Source of the DNA: Streptomyces griseoviridis | Lineage (GTDB): Bacteria > Actinomycetota > Actinomycetes > Streptomycetales > Streptomycetaceae | Length of the DNA stretch: 64,000 nucleotides | Assembly: GCF_005222485.1 (NCBI RefSeq) | Contig: NZ_CP029078.1 | Coordinates: 8,867,501 to 8,931,500, forward strand | Direction of reading: 5' to 3' | Shown here: one piece after another, positions 17,290 through 25,576 of the stretch | How the letters are laid out: every line of letters begins with the position of its first letter | How positions within the stretch are numbered: the stretch's first letter is position 1 | Notes under the pieces: generated by a model | What the model saw: the letters and a program-made list of their open reading frames with translations, nothing else | Told to the model about the DNA's origin: nothing | Databases searched by the model: none | Program-made: the position numbers and the translations under genes

Positions 17290-18018
17290 ATGGCCGGGCA
17301 CAAGTACGCACAGGTGCGCGACCATCTCCTGCGGCGCGTGCAGAGCCTGCCCGTGGGCGAGCGACTGCCCGCCGAGGGCGCGCTGTGCAGCGAGTACGAC
17401 GTGAGCCGCATCACGTTGCGCAGGGCGGTCGATGAACTCGTCCAGGACGGATACCTCGTACGCGAGCACGGCCGCGGCACCTTCGTGAGCCACCCGCGCT
17501 ACAACCTCAAGCACCGCGAACGGTTCGTGAACGAGGTGACGGGCTTCCACACCCAGCTCACCCGGCAGGGACACACCGTCTCCTCCAGCGTGACCGTGCA
17601 GCAGCGCGAGCGAGCCGGCGCACGGCTCGGCGCGGCCCTCGGCATCAGCCCGGCCACCTCGGTCGTCCGGCTGGAACGGCTGCGCAGCGTGAACGGCGTG
17701 GTCCACCACCTGGCCGAGTCCTACGTCGAGGAGGACCGGTTCCCCGACGTCCTCACGACGGACTTCACGGACACCTCCCTGTACGCGTACCTGCGGGCCA
17801 GGCACGACGTGCTGCTGGTCCGCAACGAGATCGTCGTCGCACTGCACCGGTGCGACGCCAGAGAAGCCGGGCTGCTGGGCGTGGCCGAGGAGACCCCTCT
17901 GCTGCTGGCCACCTCCTGCGTCTTCGAACCGGGCCGAAAACCCGTCATCTTCGGCACCTCGAAACTTCTGCCGGACACGGCGGAGCTGTCCTTCGACATC
18001 GTGGCCGACGCCGAGTAG
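17290..18018 (+). CDS. GntR family regulator (HutC/UTRA type)
   Basis: This 242-residue regulator has an N-terminal winged helix (about 8-70: LPAEGALCSEYDVSRITLRR, YLVREHGRGTFV) and a UTRA effector domain ending VFEPGRKPVIFGTSKLL. HutC-type regulators bind a sugar phosphate or related metabolite. It is the first gene before the PTS IIA/IIB/IIC genes and divergent from tkt, with inverted copies of one 10-mer in the shared promoter region. I infer it represses both transcripts until the phosphorylated sugar appears. Confidence 0.93.
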   Translation: MAGHKYAQVRDHLLRRVQSLPVGERLPAEGALCSEYDVSRITLRRAVDELVQDGYLVREHGRGTFVSHPRYNLKHRERFVNEVTGFHTQLTRQGHTVSSSVTVQQRERAGARLGAALGISPATSVVRLERLRSVNGVVHHLAESYVEEDRFPDVLTTDFTDTSLYAYLRARHDVLLVRNEIVVALHRCDAREAGLLGVAEETPLLLATSCVFEPGRKPVIFGTSKLLPDTAELSFDIVADAE

Positions 18019-18058
18019 CACCCGCGACCGCCCCACCCCGTACCCCTACGGAGCACCC

Positions 18059-18514
18059 ATGCTCAGCCGACTCCTTCCCGAGCGGAACATCCACTTCACC
18101 AGCTCGACGCTGACCTGGCGGGAAGCCATCACCCAGGTCGCCGCCCCGCTGCTGGAAGCCGGAGACATCACCCCCGAGTACATCCGGGCCATGCTTGACT
18201 CGGTCGAGGCCGGCGGCACCTACATCGACCTCGGCCACGGGATCGCCCTCGCCCACGCGCGCCCCGAGCGCGGCGTCGTCCGCACCGGCATCGCGATGCT
18301 GCGCCTGGCGGAACCCGCCGCGCTGCTCGACCAGCCCGAGCACGCGGTCGACCTCTACTTCTGCTTCGCCGCGGCGGACGCCGACGCGCACATGCGCGCC
18401 ATGGCCTCCCTCGCCCGCATCCTCTCGGACGCGGACACCCGCCAGGCCCTGCGTGACGCGGCCTCGGCGGCCGAAGTAGTCGAACTGATCACAGAATTCG
18501 AGGAGTCCGAATGA
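18059..18514 (+). CDS. PTS EIIA component (fructose/mannitol/ascorbate type)
   Basis: This 151-residue EIIA of the PTS_EIIA_2 family has the phosphorylatable His in the segment DLGHGIALAHARPE (most likely His66). It accepts phosphate from HPr and passes it to EIIB. Length and pattern match UlaC/SgaA better than a fused fructose enzyme II. It starts 40 bases after the GntR gene, and its stop overlaps the EIIB start (ATGA), so the two are translationally coupled. Confidence 0.92.
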   Translation: MLSRLLPERNIHFTSSTLTWREAITQVAAPLLEAGDITPEYIRAMLDSVEAGGTYIDLGHGIALAHARPERGVVRTGIAMLRLAEPAALLDQPEHAVDLYFCFAAADADAHMRAMASLARILSDADTRQALRDAASAAEVVELITEFEESE

Positions 18515-18792
18515 AGTTCCTGGCCATGTGCAGCACCGGACTCGGCAGCAGTTTCATGGTGCGCATGAACATCGAGACCATCGTGCGGGAGCTGGATCTC
18601 CCCGACATCACGGTGGAGCACTCCGACATCAGCTCGGCGGGCCCCGACAGCGCCGACGTGTTCTTCGTGGCGAAGGACCTGGAGGACGCCGCCCACGGTC
18701 TCGGTGACGTCGTCGTGCTGAACAGCATCATCGACATGGACGAGCTGCGCGAGGCGGTCAAGTCCGCGGCGGCGCGACACGGTCTCGTCTGA
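18511..18792 (+). CDS. PTS EIIB component (ascorbate/Ula type)
   Basis: This 93-residue EIIB opens with MKFLAMCSTGLGSSF, where Cys7 in the P-loop-like CxTGxGSS is the phosphocysteine. The Rossmann-like domain and the short length match UlaB/SgaB. It relays phosphate from EIIA to the sugar in the membrane EIIC. It overlaps the EIIA gene by four bases and precedes EIIC by 328 bases. Confidence 0.92.
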   Translation: MKFLAMCSTGLGSSFMVRMNIETIVRELDLPDITVEHSDISSAGPDSADVFFVAKDLEDAAHGLGDVVVLNSIIDMDELREAVKSAAARHGLV

Positions 18793-19120
18793 GGGGTCGC
18801 CACCATCGGGAGAAACGTTTCCTCGCTTCTCCTTCCGGCCGTCTCCTTCCGGTCGTCCCCCTCCCGTCACCGCGCCTGCGGCCCGCCGTCCCTCCCGGCG
18901 GTCGCGGTGACGGCGCCGTCCACCCGCAGACGGCCGGGCGCGGTCACCGCCCCGGCCGCCGCACCCATGCGGCACGCGCCGCACGCCACGCGGCGGCCCG
19001 CTCGTGCCGCCGCCCGGCTGAACAGAACAGCAGGTTCCCCTCCGCGTCGACGCGCCGCCCGGAACCGGTACCCACCACTCCCGCACGCGGCCCCGTCGTG
19101 CCCGAAGAGAGGCGTTGTCA
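18793..19120. other. Intergenic gap inside the PTS unit
   Basis: This 328-bp GC-rich stretch separates EIIB from EIIC. It has no convincing gene, clear hairpin terminator or RNA. Its length is unusual inside a PTS operon and may hide a second promoter or a lost gene. Confidence 0.4.
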
Positions 19121-20509
19121 GTGAACAGCGTTCTTCAGAGTCTCCTCGATGTCTTCCGTGAGCCGTCCGTCATCGTCGGCCTCATAGCCCTGCTCGGCCT
19201 GCTGCTCCAGCGCAAGTCGGCCTCCGACACCGTCAAGGGCACGATCAAGGCGTTCGTCGGCTTCCTGGTCCTCGCGGCCGGCGCCGGCGTGGTCTCCGGC
19301 GCGCTGACGCCCTTCGGCGACATGTTCCAGCACGCGTTCGGCGTGCAGGGCGTGGTCCCCAACAACGAGGCCATCGTCGGCAAGGTCCTCACCGACTACG
19401 GCTCCCAGGCCGCGCTGATCTTCTTCTTCGGCATGGTCGTCAACGTGCTCCTCGCCCGCCTCACCACGTTCAAGTTCATCTACATGTCGGGGCACGTCGC
19501 CCTGTACCTGGCGGCCATGATCGCCGTCATCCTCATCGCGAACGGGTTCAGCAGCTGGCAGGCGGTGCTGTGGGGCTCGATCGCCCAGGGCCTGATCACC
19601 ACCCTGTCGCCCGCCATGGTGCAGCCGTGGATGCGCCGGGTCACCAAGAACGACACCGTGGCGCTCGGACACACCGGCAACTTCGGCATCGCCACCAGCG
19701 GTCTCGTCGGCAAGTACCTCGGCGACCCCGCCAAGTCCACCGAGGACCTGAAGATCCCCAAGGGGCTCGGCTTCCTGCGCGACACCACCGTCGTCATCGC
19801 CAGCTCCATGGGCCTCATCTACCTCCTGGTGACCCTGGTCGCGGGCCCCGGCTACGTCGAGAGCAAGCTGAGCGACGGCCAGTGGTACGTGCTGTGGGCC
19901 GTCATGCAGGCGGGCACGTTCGCCGCGGGCGTCTTCATCATCCTCGCCGGTGTCCGCGTGGTCCTCGCCGAGATCATCCCCGCCTTCAAGGGCATCTCGG
20001 AGAAGCTCGTCCCCAACGCCAGGCCCGCGCTCGACGTCCCGATCGTCTTCACCTTCGCGCCCAACGCCGTGCTCGTCGGCTTCCTCGCCAGCTTCGTCGG
20101 CGGTCTCATCGGCATGGGCGTGCTGGTCGCGGTCGGCGGCACCATCATCATCCCGGGCATCGTCGCCCACTTCATGACCGGCGCCGCGTCCGGCGTCATC
20201 GGCAACGCCACCGGCGGCCGGCGCGGCGCGATCCTCGGCGCCATGGCCAACGGCCTGCTCATCACCTTCCTGCCGCTGCTGGTCCTGCCCTTCCTCGGCG
20301 ACGTCGGCCTGCAGAACTCCACGTTCTCCGACGCCGACTTCGGCATCTCGGGCCTGCTCATCGGCGGCGCCGTGCAGGCCGGCCACATCGCCGTCATCGG
20401 CCTGGTCATCTGCGGCCTGATCGCCACGTTCGCCGCCAGCGCGATCGTCACCCGACGCAGGGCGGCGACCCCGGAGACACCGGCGCAGGAGAGCCAGCCG
20501 GCGTCCTGA
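19121..20509 (+). CDS. PTS ascorbate-type EIIC permease (UlaA family)
   Basis: This 462-residue membrane protein of the UlaA/SgaT family is very hydrophobic with about 10-12 helices. Family segments include ITTLSPAMVQPWMRRVT, ALGHTGNFGIATSGLVG and MTGAASGVIGNATGGRRGAI. It moves the sugar across the membrane while EIIB phosphorylates it. The GTG at 19121 is preferred because AGAGAGG lies 8 bases upstream; a TTG 6 bases earlier is too close. No ulaD, ulaE or ulaF homologue is nearby, so the sugar may be a pentitol or pentose derivative rather than ascorbate. A hairpin terminator follows. Confidence 0.93.
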   Translation: MNSVLQSLLDVFREPSVIVGLIALLGLLLQRKSASDTVKGTIKAFVGFLVLAAGAGVVSGALTPFGDMFQHAFGVQGVVPNNEAIVGKVLTDYGSQAALIFFFGMVVNVLLARLTTFKFIYMSGHVALYLAAMIAVILIANGFSSWQAVLWGSIAQGLITTLSPAMVQPWMRRVTKNDTVALGHTGNFGIATSGLVGKYLGDPAKSTEDLKIPKGLGFLRDTTVVIASSMGLIYLLVTLVAGPGYVESKLSDGQWYVLWAVMQAGTFAAGVFIILAGVRVVLAEIIPAFKGISEKLVPNARPALDVPIVFTFAPNAVLVGFLASFVGGLIGMGVLVAVGGTIIIPGIVAHFMTGAASGVIGNATGGRRGAILGAMANGLLITFLPLLVLPFLGDVGLQNSTFSDADFGISGLLIGGAVQAGHIAVIGLVICGLIATFAASAIVTRRRAATPETPAQESQPAS

Positions 20510-20544
20510 ACGACGACGTCGGACACCGTTCTGCCGGCCCGCCG

Positions 20545-20570
20545 ACCGGCACCCCGCACGGGGTGCCGGT
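20545..20570 (+). terminator. Hairpin terminator after PTS EIIC gene
   Basis: Perfect 12-base arms ACCGGCACCCCG (20545-20556) and CGGGGTGCCGGT (20559-20570) with a 2-base loop lie 36 bases after the EIIC stop and 28 bases before the convergent permease stop, so it may serve both directions. Confidence 0.85.
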
Positions 20571-20597
20571 CGCGGGGCGTTGCGCCCCGGCGGCCCC

Positions 20598-21452
20598 TCA
20601 CTGCCCCGCGAGCCCCGTGTGGGCCACCCCCGCCACGATCTGCCGTTGGAAGAAGACGAACACGACGATCAGCGGGAGGCCGGCCATCAGGCCGCCCGCC
20701 ATGAGCTGGGCCCACTGGATGCCGTAGGAGTTCATGACGGTCGCGATGCCGTTCGGCATCGTCATCAGGTCGGGGTTGTTGGTCACCATGTAGGGCCACA
20801 GGAAGTTGTTCCACGAGGCGATGAAGGTGAAGATGCCGACCGCCGCGAGCGAGGGCCGCGACAGCGGCACGACGATGGTGAAGAAGACCCGCCAGCGGCC
20901 GGCGCCGTCGATGAAGGCCGCCTCCTCCAGTTCGCGCGGGACGCCCTGGAAGAACTTGTAGAGGATGTAGACCATCGCGGCGGGGGCGCACTGCGGGAGG
21001 ATCATGCCCCAGTAGGTGTCGACCATCCCCAACTGCTGGACCGTGGTGAAGAGGGGGACGCCGAGCACGGCGGGCGAGACCATCAGGCCGGACATCACCA
21101 GGCCCATCAGCACCGCCTTGCCGCGGAACTCGGTGCGGGCGAAGCCGTATCCGGCGAGCGCGCTCACCAGCAGCACCACGGACGTCACACAGACCGAGAC
21201 GACCAGCGAGTTGACGAACCAGTCGGTGATGTTGCCGGTCGCCAGCAGCGCCTTCCACGCCTGGACGGTCCACCGCTCGGGCAGCCAGTGCGTGGGGACG
21301 GCGACGGCCTCCGTCTCCGACTTGAGCGAGGTGAACAGGCCCCAGGCGAGCGGCGCGAGGAAGACGGCGGAGACGGCCGCGCCGAGGACGGTGAGGACGA
21401 TCTGACCGGGCGTCCAGGGCCTGCGGGACTTCACGGGTACGGCGGTCGTCAT
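20598..21452 (-). CDS. Sugar ABC transporter permease (MalG type)
   Basis: This 284-residue inner-membrane permease has six helices and the EAA loop EEAAFIDGAGRWRVFFTIVVP that contacts the ATPase. FIASWNNFLWPY is typical of MalG/LacG/CUT1 family proteins. Its start overlaps the stop of the upstream permease (ATGA, 21452-21449). It is the last gene of the three-gene unit. No ATP-binding gene is present; in Streptomyces the shared MsiK ATPase commonly serves such CUT1 importers. Confidence 0.93.
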   Translation of the reverse strand: MTTAVPVKSRRPWTPGQIVLTVLGAAVSAVFLAPLAWGLFTSLKSETEAVAVPTHWLPERWTVQAWKALLATGNITDWFVNSLVVSVCVTSVVLLVSALAGYGFARTEFRGKAVLMGLVMSGLMVSPAVLGVPLFTTVQQLGMVDTYWGMILPQCAPAAMVYILYKFFQGVPRELEEAAFIDGAGRWRVFFTIVVPLSRPSLAAVGIFTFIASWNNFLWPYMVTNNPDLMTMPNGIATVMNSYGIQWAQLMAGGLMAGLPLIVVFVFFQRQIVAGVAHTGLAGQ

Positions 21453-22393
21453 CGGCCGGCCTCCTCGGTGCGGTTGCGCAGCAGCCACATCCGGGCGAGG
21501 GCGACGGCCGCGATGATCACGAAGAAGATGATGGAGATCGCGGACGCGTAGCCCACGCGGTAGCTGGTGAACCCTTCTTCGAGGGTGTACTGGACGAAGG
21601 TGCGGGTCGAGTTCTCCGGGCCGGGACCGAAGTCCATCATCACCACGGCCTGGTCGAAGACCTGGAGCGAGGCGAGGATCTGCAGGGCGATGACCAGGCC
21701 GGTGATGGTGCGCAGCATCGGCAGGGTGATGTGGATCGTCCGCTGCCAGGCGCCCGCGCCGTCCAGCTTCGCGGCCTCGTAGAGGTGGGCGGGGATCGAC
21801 TGGAGGGCGGCGAGGTAGAGCAGGAAGCTGAACCCGACCGTCCACCACAGGGTCTCGATGACGAGGGCGAGCATCGCGTACGACGCGTCCGTCAGCCAGG
21901 GCGTGTCCAGGCCGAACACATGGTTGACCATTCCGGTGCCGGGGTTGAACAGCCACTGCCAGAGGTTGCCCGCGACCGTGGAGGGCAGCAGGAACGGCAC
22001 GAAGAAGCAGAGGCGCCACAGCCACTGCCCGCGCTCGATGTGGTGGGCGAGCATCGCGAGCAGGAAGGCGAGGACGGCGATGCAGGGCACCACCAGCAGC
22101 GTGAAGTACGCGCTGTGGCCGAGAGCGTCCCACATCAGCGGGTCGTCGAGGGCCTCGCGGTAGTTGTCGAGGCCGATGAAACGCTCGCCCGTGCCGGTGA
22201 TGTTGGCGTCCGTGAGGCTGAGGTAGACGCCGCGCAGCAGCGGCCAGATCACGAACAGCGAGAAGAGCGCGAGGAAGGGCGCCACGAACCAACCGCCGTG
22301 CTGGAAGCCCTGTCCGGGGCGGGCGGCGGTGGTGGTGCCGGCGGCGCCGGCCCCGGCGCGTGTCGGCGCGAGCACCGATCCGGCGGTCGTCAT
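21449..22393 (-). CDS. Sugar ABC transporter permease (MalF type)
   Basis: This permease of 314 residues has six membrane helices and the EAA loop YEAAKLDGAGAWQRTIHITLP. The N-terminal AARPGQGFQHGGWFVAPFLALF and PGTGMVNHVFG are typical of the MalF/LacF partner. It overlaps the binding-protein stop at 22390-22393 and the MalG-type start, giving a tightly coupled trio. The transported sugar cannot be read from sequence, but the promoter match to the GH43 arabinanase gene points to an arabino-oligosaccharide or related plant sugar. Confidence 0.93.
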   Translation of the reverse strand: MTTAGSVLAPTRAGAGAAGTTTAARPGQGFQHGGWFVAPFLALFSLFVIWPLLRGVYLSLTDANITGTGERFIGLDNYREALDDPLMWDALGHSAYFTLLVVPCIAVLAFLLAMLAHHIERGQWLWRLCFFVPFLLPSTVAGNLWQWLFNPGTGMVNHVFGLDTPWLTDASYAMLALVIETLWWTVGFSFLLYLAALQSIPAHLYEAAKLDGAGAWQRTIHITLPMLRTITGLVIALQILASLQVFDQAVVMMDFGPGPENSTRTFVQYTLEEGFTSYRVGYASAISIIFFVIIAAVALARMWLLRNRTEEAGR

Positions 22394-23745
22394 GCGGCCG
22401 TACCTCCCTGCGCGGCGGTCCTGCCGTCCATCGGGTTCTTCATCGCGAGCAGGGTGCGCAGCTCGTCTCTCATCCGGCGGGCCGCCGCGTCGGGCCTGGC
22501 GGAGCCCACGGTCGAGGAGACGACGACCGGGCCGACCCGCTGGGCGAGGATGCCGGTGGATCCCGCGAACCACACCTTGGGCTCGTTGGCCTGGTGGTCC
22601 ATGGCCGACGCGTACTCGCTCTGCGGGGAGAGCCTCCGGTACGCCGGGGTGGACAGCGTCGGCAGATAGGCGGGGATGTGGCCGCCGGCCGCCCACTGCC
22701 GGGCGTGCGTGACGACGTACGCGGCGAGCCGGTGGGCGGCCTCGTCGGCGGCGCCACCGCGGTCGGACTGGTGCGGCAGCACGAAGGCGTGCGACTCGGC
22801 GTGGGTGGCCGGGGTGCCGAAGACGGGCGGCAGCGGGATCGCGCCGTACTCCAGCTCCGCGCCGGAGTAGACCGGCACCGACCAGTTGCCCTCCCACGCG
22901 AACGGGGCGCCGTTGATGAACTGTTCGGCGTTCACGGACCCCATCGCCGGGTCCGCGTAGCCGTCGCTGACGTGCCGCCGCAGGAATGCGAGCACCTGGG
23001 TGGCCTTGTCGGTGTCGAAGGTGACCTCGGTCCTGGCGTCGTCGAACCAGGTGCCGCCGAGCTGGGTGTAGAAGGCGACGAAGAACCACCACTGGAAGTT
23101 CTGGTCGTTGATCCACAGCCCGATGGTCTGCAGGCCCTTCTTGGTGGCCTGCCGCGCCTCCTTGAGGACGCCGAACCAGTCGTCGACGGAGGTGATCGGG
23201 ACGATCCGGTCGTCGGCGCCGAGCAGCCCCGCCTTCCGCAGCACGTCCTTGCGGTAGAAGCAGAGCTGGACGTGGACGTCGAGCGGGAGGGCGTACAGCT
23301 TGCCGTCGATGACCCCGCGCTGCCAGAGAGCGGGGGTGTAGTCCGCCTCCCGCAGCCCGTACGTGGCGAGCAGGTCGACGTCCCAGGCGTCGAGGAGGCG
23401 GCCAGGCGCGAACCCGGCGACCCGGCCGATGTGCATGACGCCGAGGTCGGGTGCCCGGTTGCCCGCGGCCGCCATGGCGAGCTTCGTGTAGAAGGGGTTG
23501 CCCCACTGGAGCGTGGAGTCCTTCACGGCGATGCCCGGATGGGCCGCGCGGAAGGCGTCCAGCATCGCGATCATGTTGGAGCCGTCGCCGCCGCTGAAGA
23601 GGTTCCAGTAGCGCACCCGGGTCCGCGCGGTGGAGGCGAGCGCGTCGGCGCCGCTGCCGAGGCCGGCGAAGCCGAAACCCGCCGCCACCGCCAACCCTCC
23701 CGCCGCGCCCAGTAGTTGCCTGCGGCCGAGGCCAGGTCGTCCCAT
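22390..23745 (-). CDS. Sugar ABC transporter extracellular solute-binding protein
   Basis: This 451-residue protein is of the CUT1 binding-protein family (SBP_bac_1). It opens with a twin-arginine signal, GRRQLLGAAGGLAVAAGFGF, but lacks the lipobox Cys usual for Gram-positive binding proteins, so anchoring is unclear. Core segments include MIAMLDAFRAAHPGIAVKD, LYALPLDVHVQLCFYRKDVL and FAWEGNWSVPVYSG. It captures sugar outside the cell for the two permeases encoded downstream with 4-base overlaps. A promoter lies about 140 bases upstream. Confidence 0.92.
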   Translation of the reverse strand: MGRPGLGRRQLLGAAGGLAVAAGFGFAGLGSGADALASTARTRVRYWNLFSGGDGSNMIAMLDAFRAAHPGIAVKDSTLQWGNPFYTKLAMAAAGNRAPDLGVMHIGRVAGFAPGRLLDAWDVDLLATYGLREADYTPALWQRGVIDGKLYALPLDVHVQLCFYRKDVLRKAGLLGADDRIVPITSVDDWFGVLKEARQATKKGLQTIGLWINDQNFQWWFFVAFYTQLGGTWFDDARTEVTFDTDKATQVLAFLRRHVSDGYADPAMGSVNAEQFINGAPFAWEGNWSVPVYSGAELEYGAIPLPPVFGTPATHAESHAFVLPHQSDRGGAADEAAHRLAAYVVTHARQWAAGGHIPAYLPTLSTPAYRRLSPQSEYASAMDHQANEPKVWFAGSTGILAQRVGPVVVSSTVGSARPDAAARRMRDELRTLLAMKNPMDGRTAAQGGTAA

Positions 23746-23882
23746 TGCCCGCCCTTACCGTCGAGGATCTGTCGTCCACGTGCTGGTACGCGTGCGGGTC
23801 CTTCGCCGGGGGTGAGCGGGCGGCCCACGCCACCCCACCCGTCCGTTCGAGATATCGACGCGTGCCCGTAAGTTCGAACGGG

Positions 23883-23911
23883 ACCGTAGAATCGAAGCGC
23901 TTCCGCGTCAA
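23883..23911 (-). promoter_or_regulatory. Promoter upstream of the sugar ABC operon
   Basis: On the minus strand TTGACG (23906-23911) and TACGGT (23883-23888) are spaced by 17 bases. The spacer contains the palindrome GAAGCGCTTC, a LacI-like half-site pair. Sequence and spacing parallel the promoter at 11253-11281. The rest of the 330-bp gap 23746-24075 shows no gene. Confidence 0.7.
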
Positions 23912-24075
23912 TGGGTCCGACCGGACTTTCCCGCACCGGGCACCCCACGCGCCGCCTCCCTCTCCCTGCTCCGACAGGCCCCGCACACGCCTCCGCGCCC
24001 CGGGGGAGCCGGGGCGCGGAGACGTGGGGACGGGTGTCGGCCGGCGCGGGTCTCTGCCGGTCGGGGAGGCGCGTC

Positions 24076-25419
24076 TCAGGCGACGGTCACCGGCGCGGTC
24101 ACCGGCAGGCGCGGCTCGGCCGCGACGCGGCGCAGCCGGTAGGTGCGCAGCCGCAGCGTGCACCAGATGCCGATCGCCGAGGTCACCATCAGCGCGGCGG
24201 CGGGCGGCCAGTAGGCGCCGCCGGCCAGGGACGACAGCCACACCGCCGCGACCGGGCCGAACCCGCCGAAGACCAGGTTGCAGAGCTGGTAGGACATCGA
24301 GATGCCGGTGTAGCGGACGTGCGGGGCGAACCCCTCGGCGAGGATCGCCGCGATCGGACCGTAGAGGGCCGACATCACGAACCGCATGGCGAGCATCATC
24401 AGATAGATCAGCGCGACACTGCCCGTGCCCATGACCATGAACTGCGGGACGGCGAGGACCACCACGCCCGCGAGGCCGCCGACCACGATCCGGTGGGCGC
24501 CCACCCTGTCACCCAGCAGGGACAGGAACGGCGTCACGACGAGTTCCAGGAAGGCGGCCAGGGTGAGGCCGTTGAGCAGCATCGACTCCGACAGATGCCG
24601 GTCCTGGGTCCCGTAGGAGAGCAGGTAGCTGGTCACCACGTAGTAGCCGCCGGTGGCGGTGGCCAGCGAGAAGACGCCCACCAGGACGGTCCGCCAGTCC
24701 TTGCGCAGCACCTCGACCACCGGGAGCCCGGCCGCGCCGCGCTTCTTCTCGGCGCGCACCTCGCCCATCACCGGGGAGTCCTCCAGCTTGGCGCGCACCA
24801 CCAGGCCGATGACGACGAGGACGGCGGAGGCGAGGAAGGGGACGCGCCAGCCCCAGGAGTGGAAGGCGTCGCTGCCGAAGAGGTTCATGAGACTGAACAT
24901 GCCGGTCGACAGCAGCGCCCCGACGGACGAGCCGAGCTGCGCGAAGGAGCCGAAGAACGTGGACCTGCCCTTCGGCGCGTTCTCCACCGCGATGAGGACG
25001 GCGCCGCCCCACTCCCCGCCGATCGCGATGCCCTGGACCAGCCGGAGCACGATGAGCAGGATCGGCGACGCCACGCCGACCTGGTCGTAGGTGGGCAGCA
25101 GACCGATCGCGAACGAGGCGATCCCCATCATCAGCAGGGTGATGACCAGCGTCTTCTTGCGTCCGACGCGGTCACCTATGTGTCCGAAGACGATGCCGCC
25201 GAGCGGGCGCAGCAGGAAACCGACGGCGAACGTCGCGAAGGACGAGATCGTCTTGAGCGACGTCGGCATGTCAGCCGGGAAGAAGACGTCGTTGAAGACG
25301 ATCGCGGCGGCGGTGGCGAAGGCGTAGAAGTCGTACCACTCGATGGACGTGCCGGCGAGGGCGGCGAAGGCCGATCTGTACGGGCTCTGCGCTGTGCTTG
25401 AGGTGGTGCGGTCCGTCAC
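24076..25419 (-). CDS. MHS-family MFS transporter
   Basis: This 447-residue, twelve-helix major facilitator belongs to the metabolite:H+ symporter group (ShiA/ProP/KgtP-like). Signatures are SIEWYDFYAFATAAAIVFND in helix 1, FGHIGDRVGRKKTLVITLL in the loop 2-3 region and LRLVQGIAIGGEWGGAVLIA in helix 4. It imports an organic acid or osmolyte with protons. The amidohydrolase gene lies 157 bases upstream in the same direction, so the transporter may supply that enzyme, though a separate promoter is possible. Confidence 0.93.
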   Translation of the reverse strand: MTDRTTSSTAQSPYRSAFAALAGTSIEWYDFYAFATAAAIVFNDVFFPADMPTSLKTISSFATFAVGFLLRPLGGIVFGHIGDRVGRKKTLVITLLMMGIASFAIGLLPTYDQVGVASPILLIVLRLVQGIAIGGEWGGAVLIAVENAPKGRSTFFGSFAQLGSSVGALLSTGMFSLMNLFGSDAFHSWGWRVPFLASAVLVVIGLVVRAKLEDSPVMGEVRAEKKRGAAGLPVVEVLRKDWRTVLVGVFSLATATGGYYVVTSYLLSYGTQDRHLSESMLLNGLTLAAFLELVVTPFLSLLGDRVGAHRIVVGGLAGVVVLAVPQFMVMGTGSVALIYLMMLAMRFVMSALYGPIAAILAEGFAPHVRYTGISMSYQLCNLVFGGFGPVAAVWLSSLAGGAYWPPAAALMVTSAIGIWCTLRLRTYRLRRVAAEPRLPVTAPVTVA

Positions 25420-25576
25420 GTGGACCTCCGGGATGAGTGTGCGGACGGGGACGGGATCCGCTCACGGGTGAGCAGAGGATACGGCAGGGTGCGGGCGGCG
25501 CTCCGGCCGCCGGTGCGGGCTCAGGCCCTGGTCAGCGGACCGGGGCAGCCTGGTCAGCGGCCCGGGACGGTGCTGT

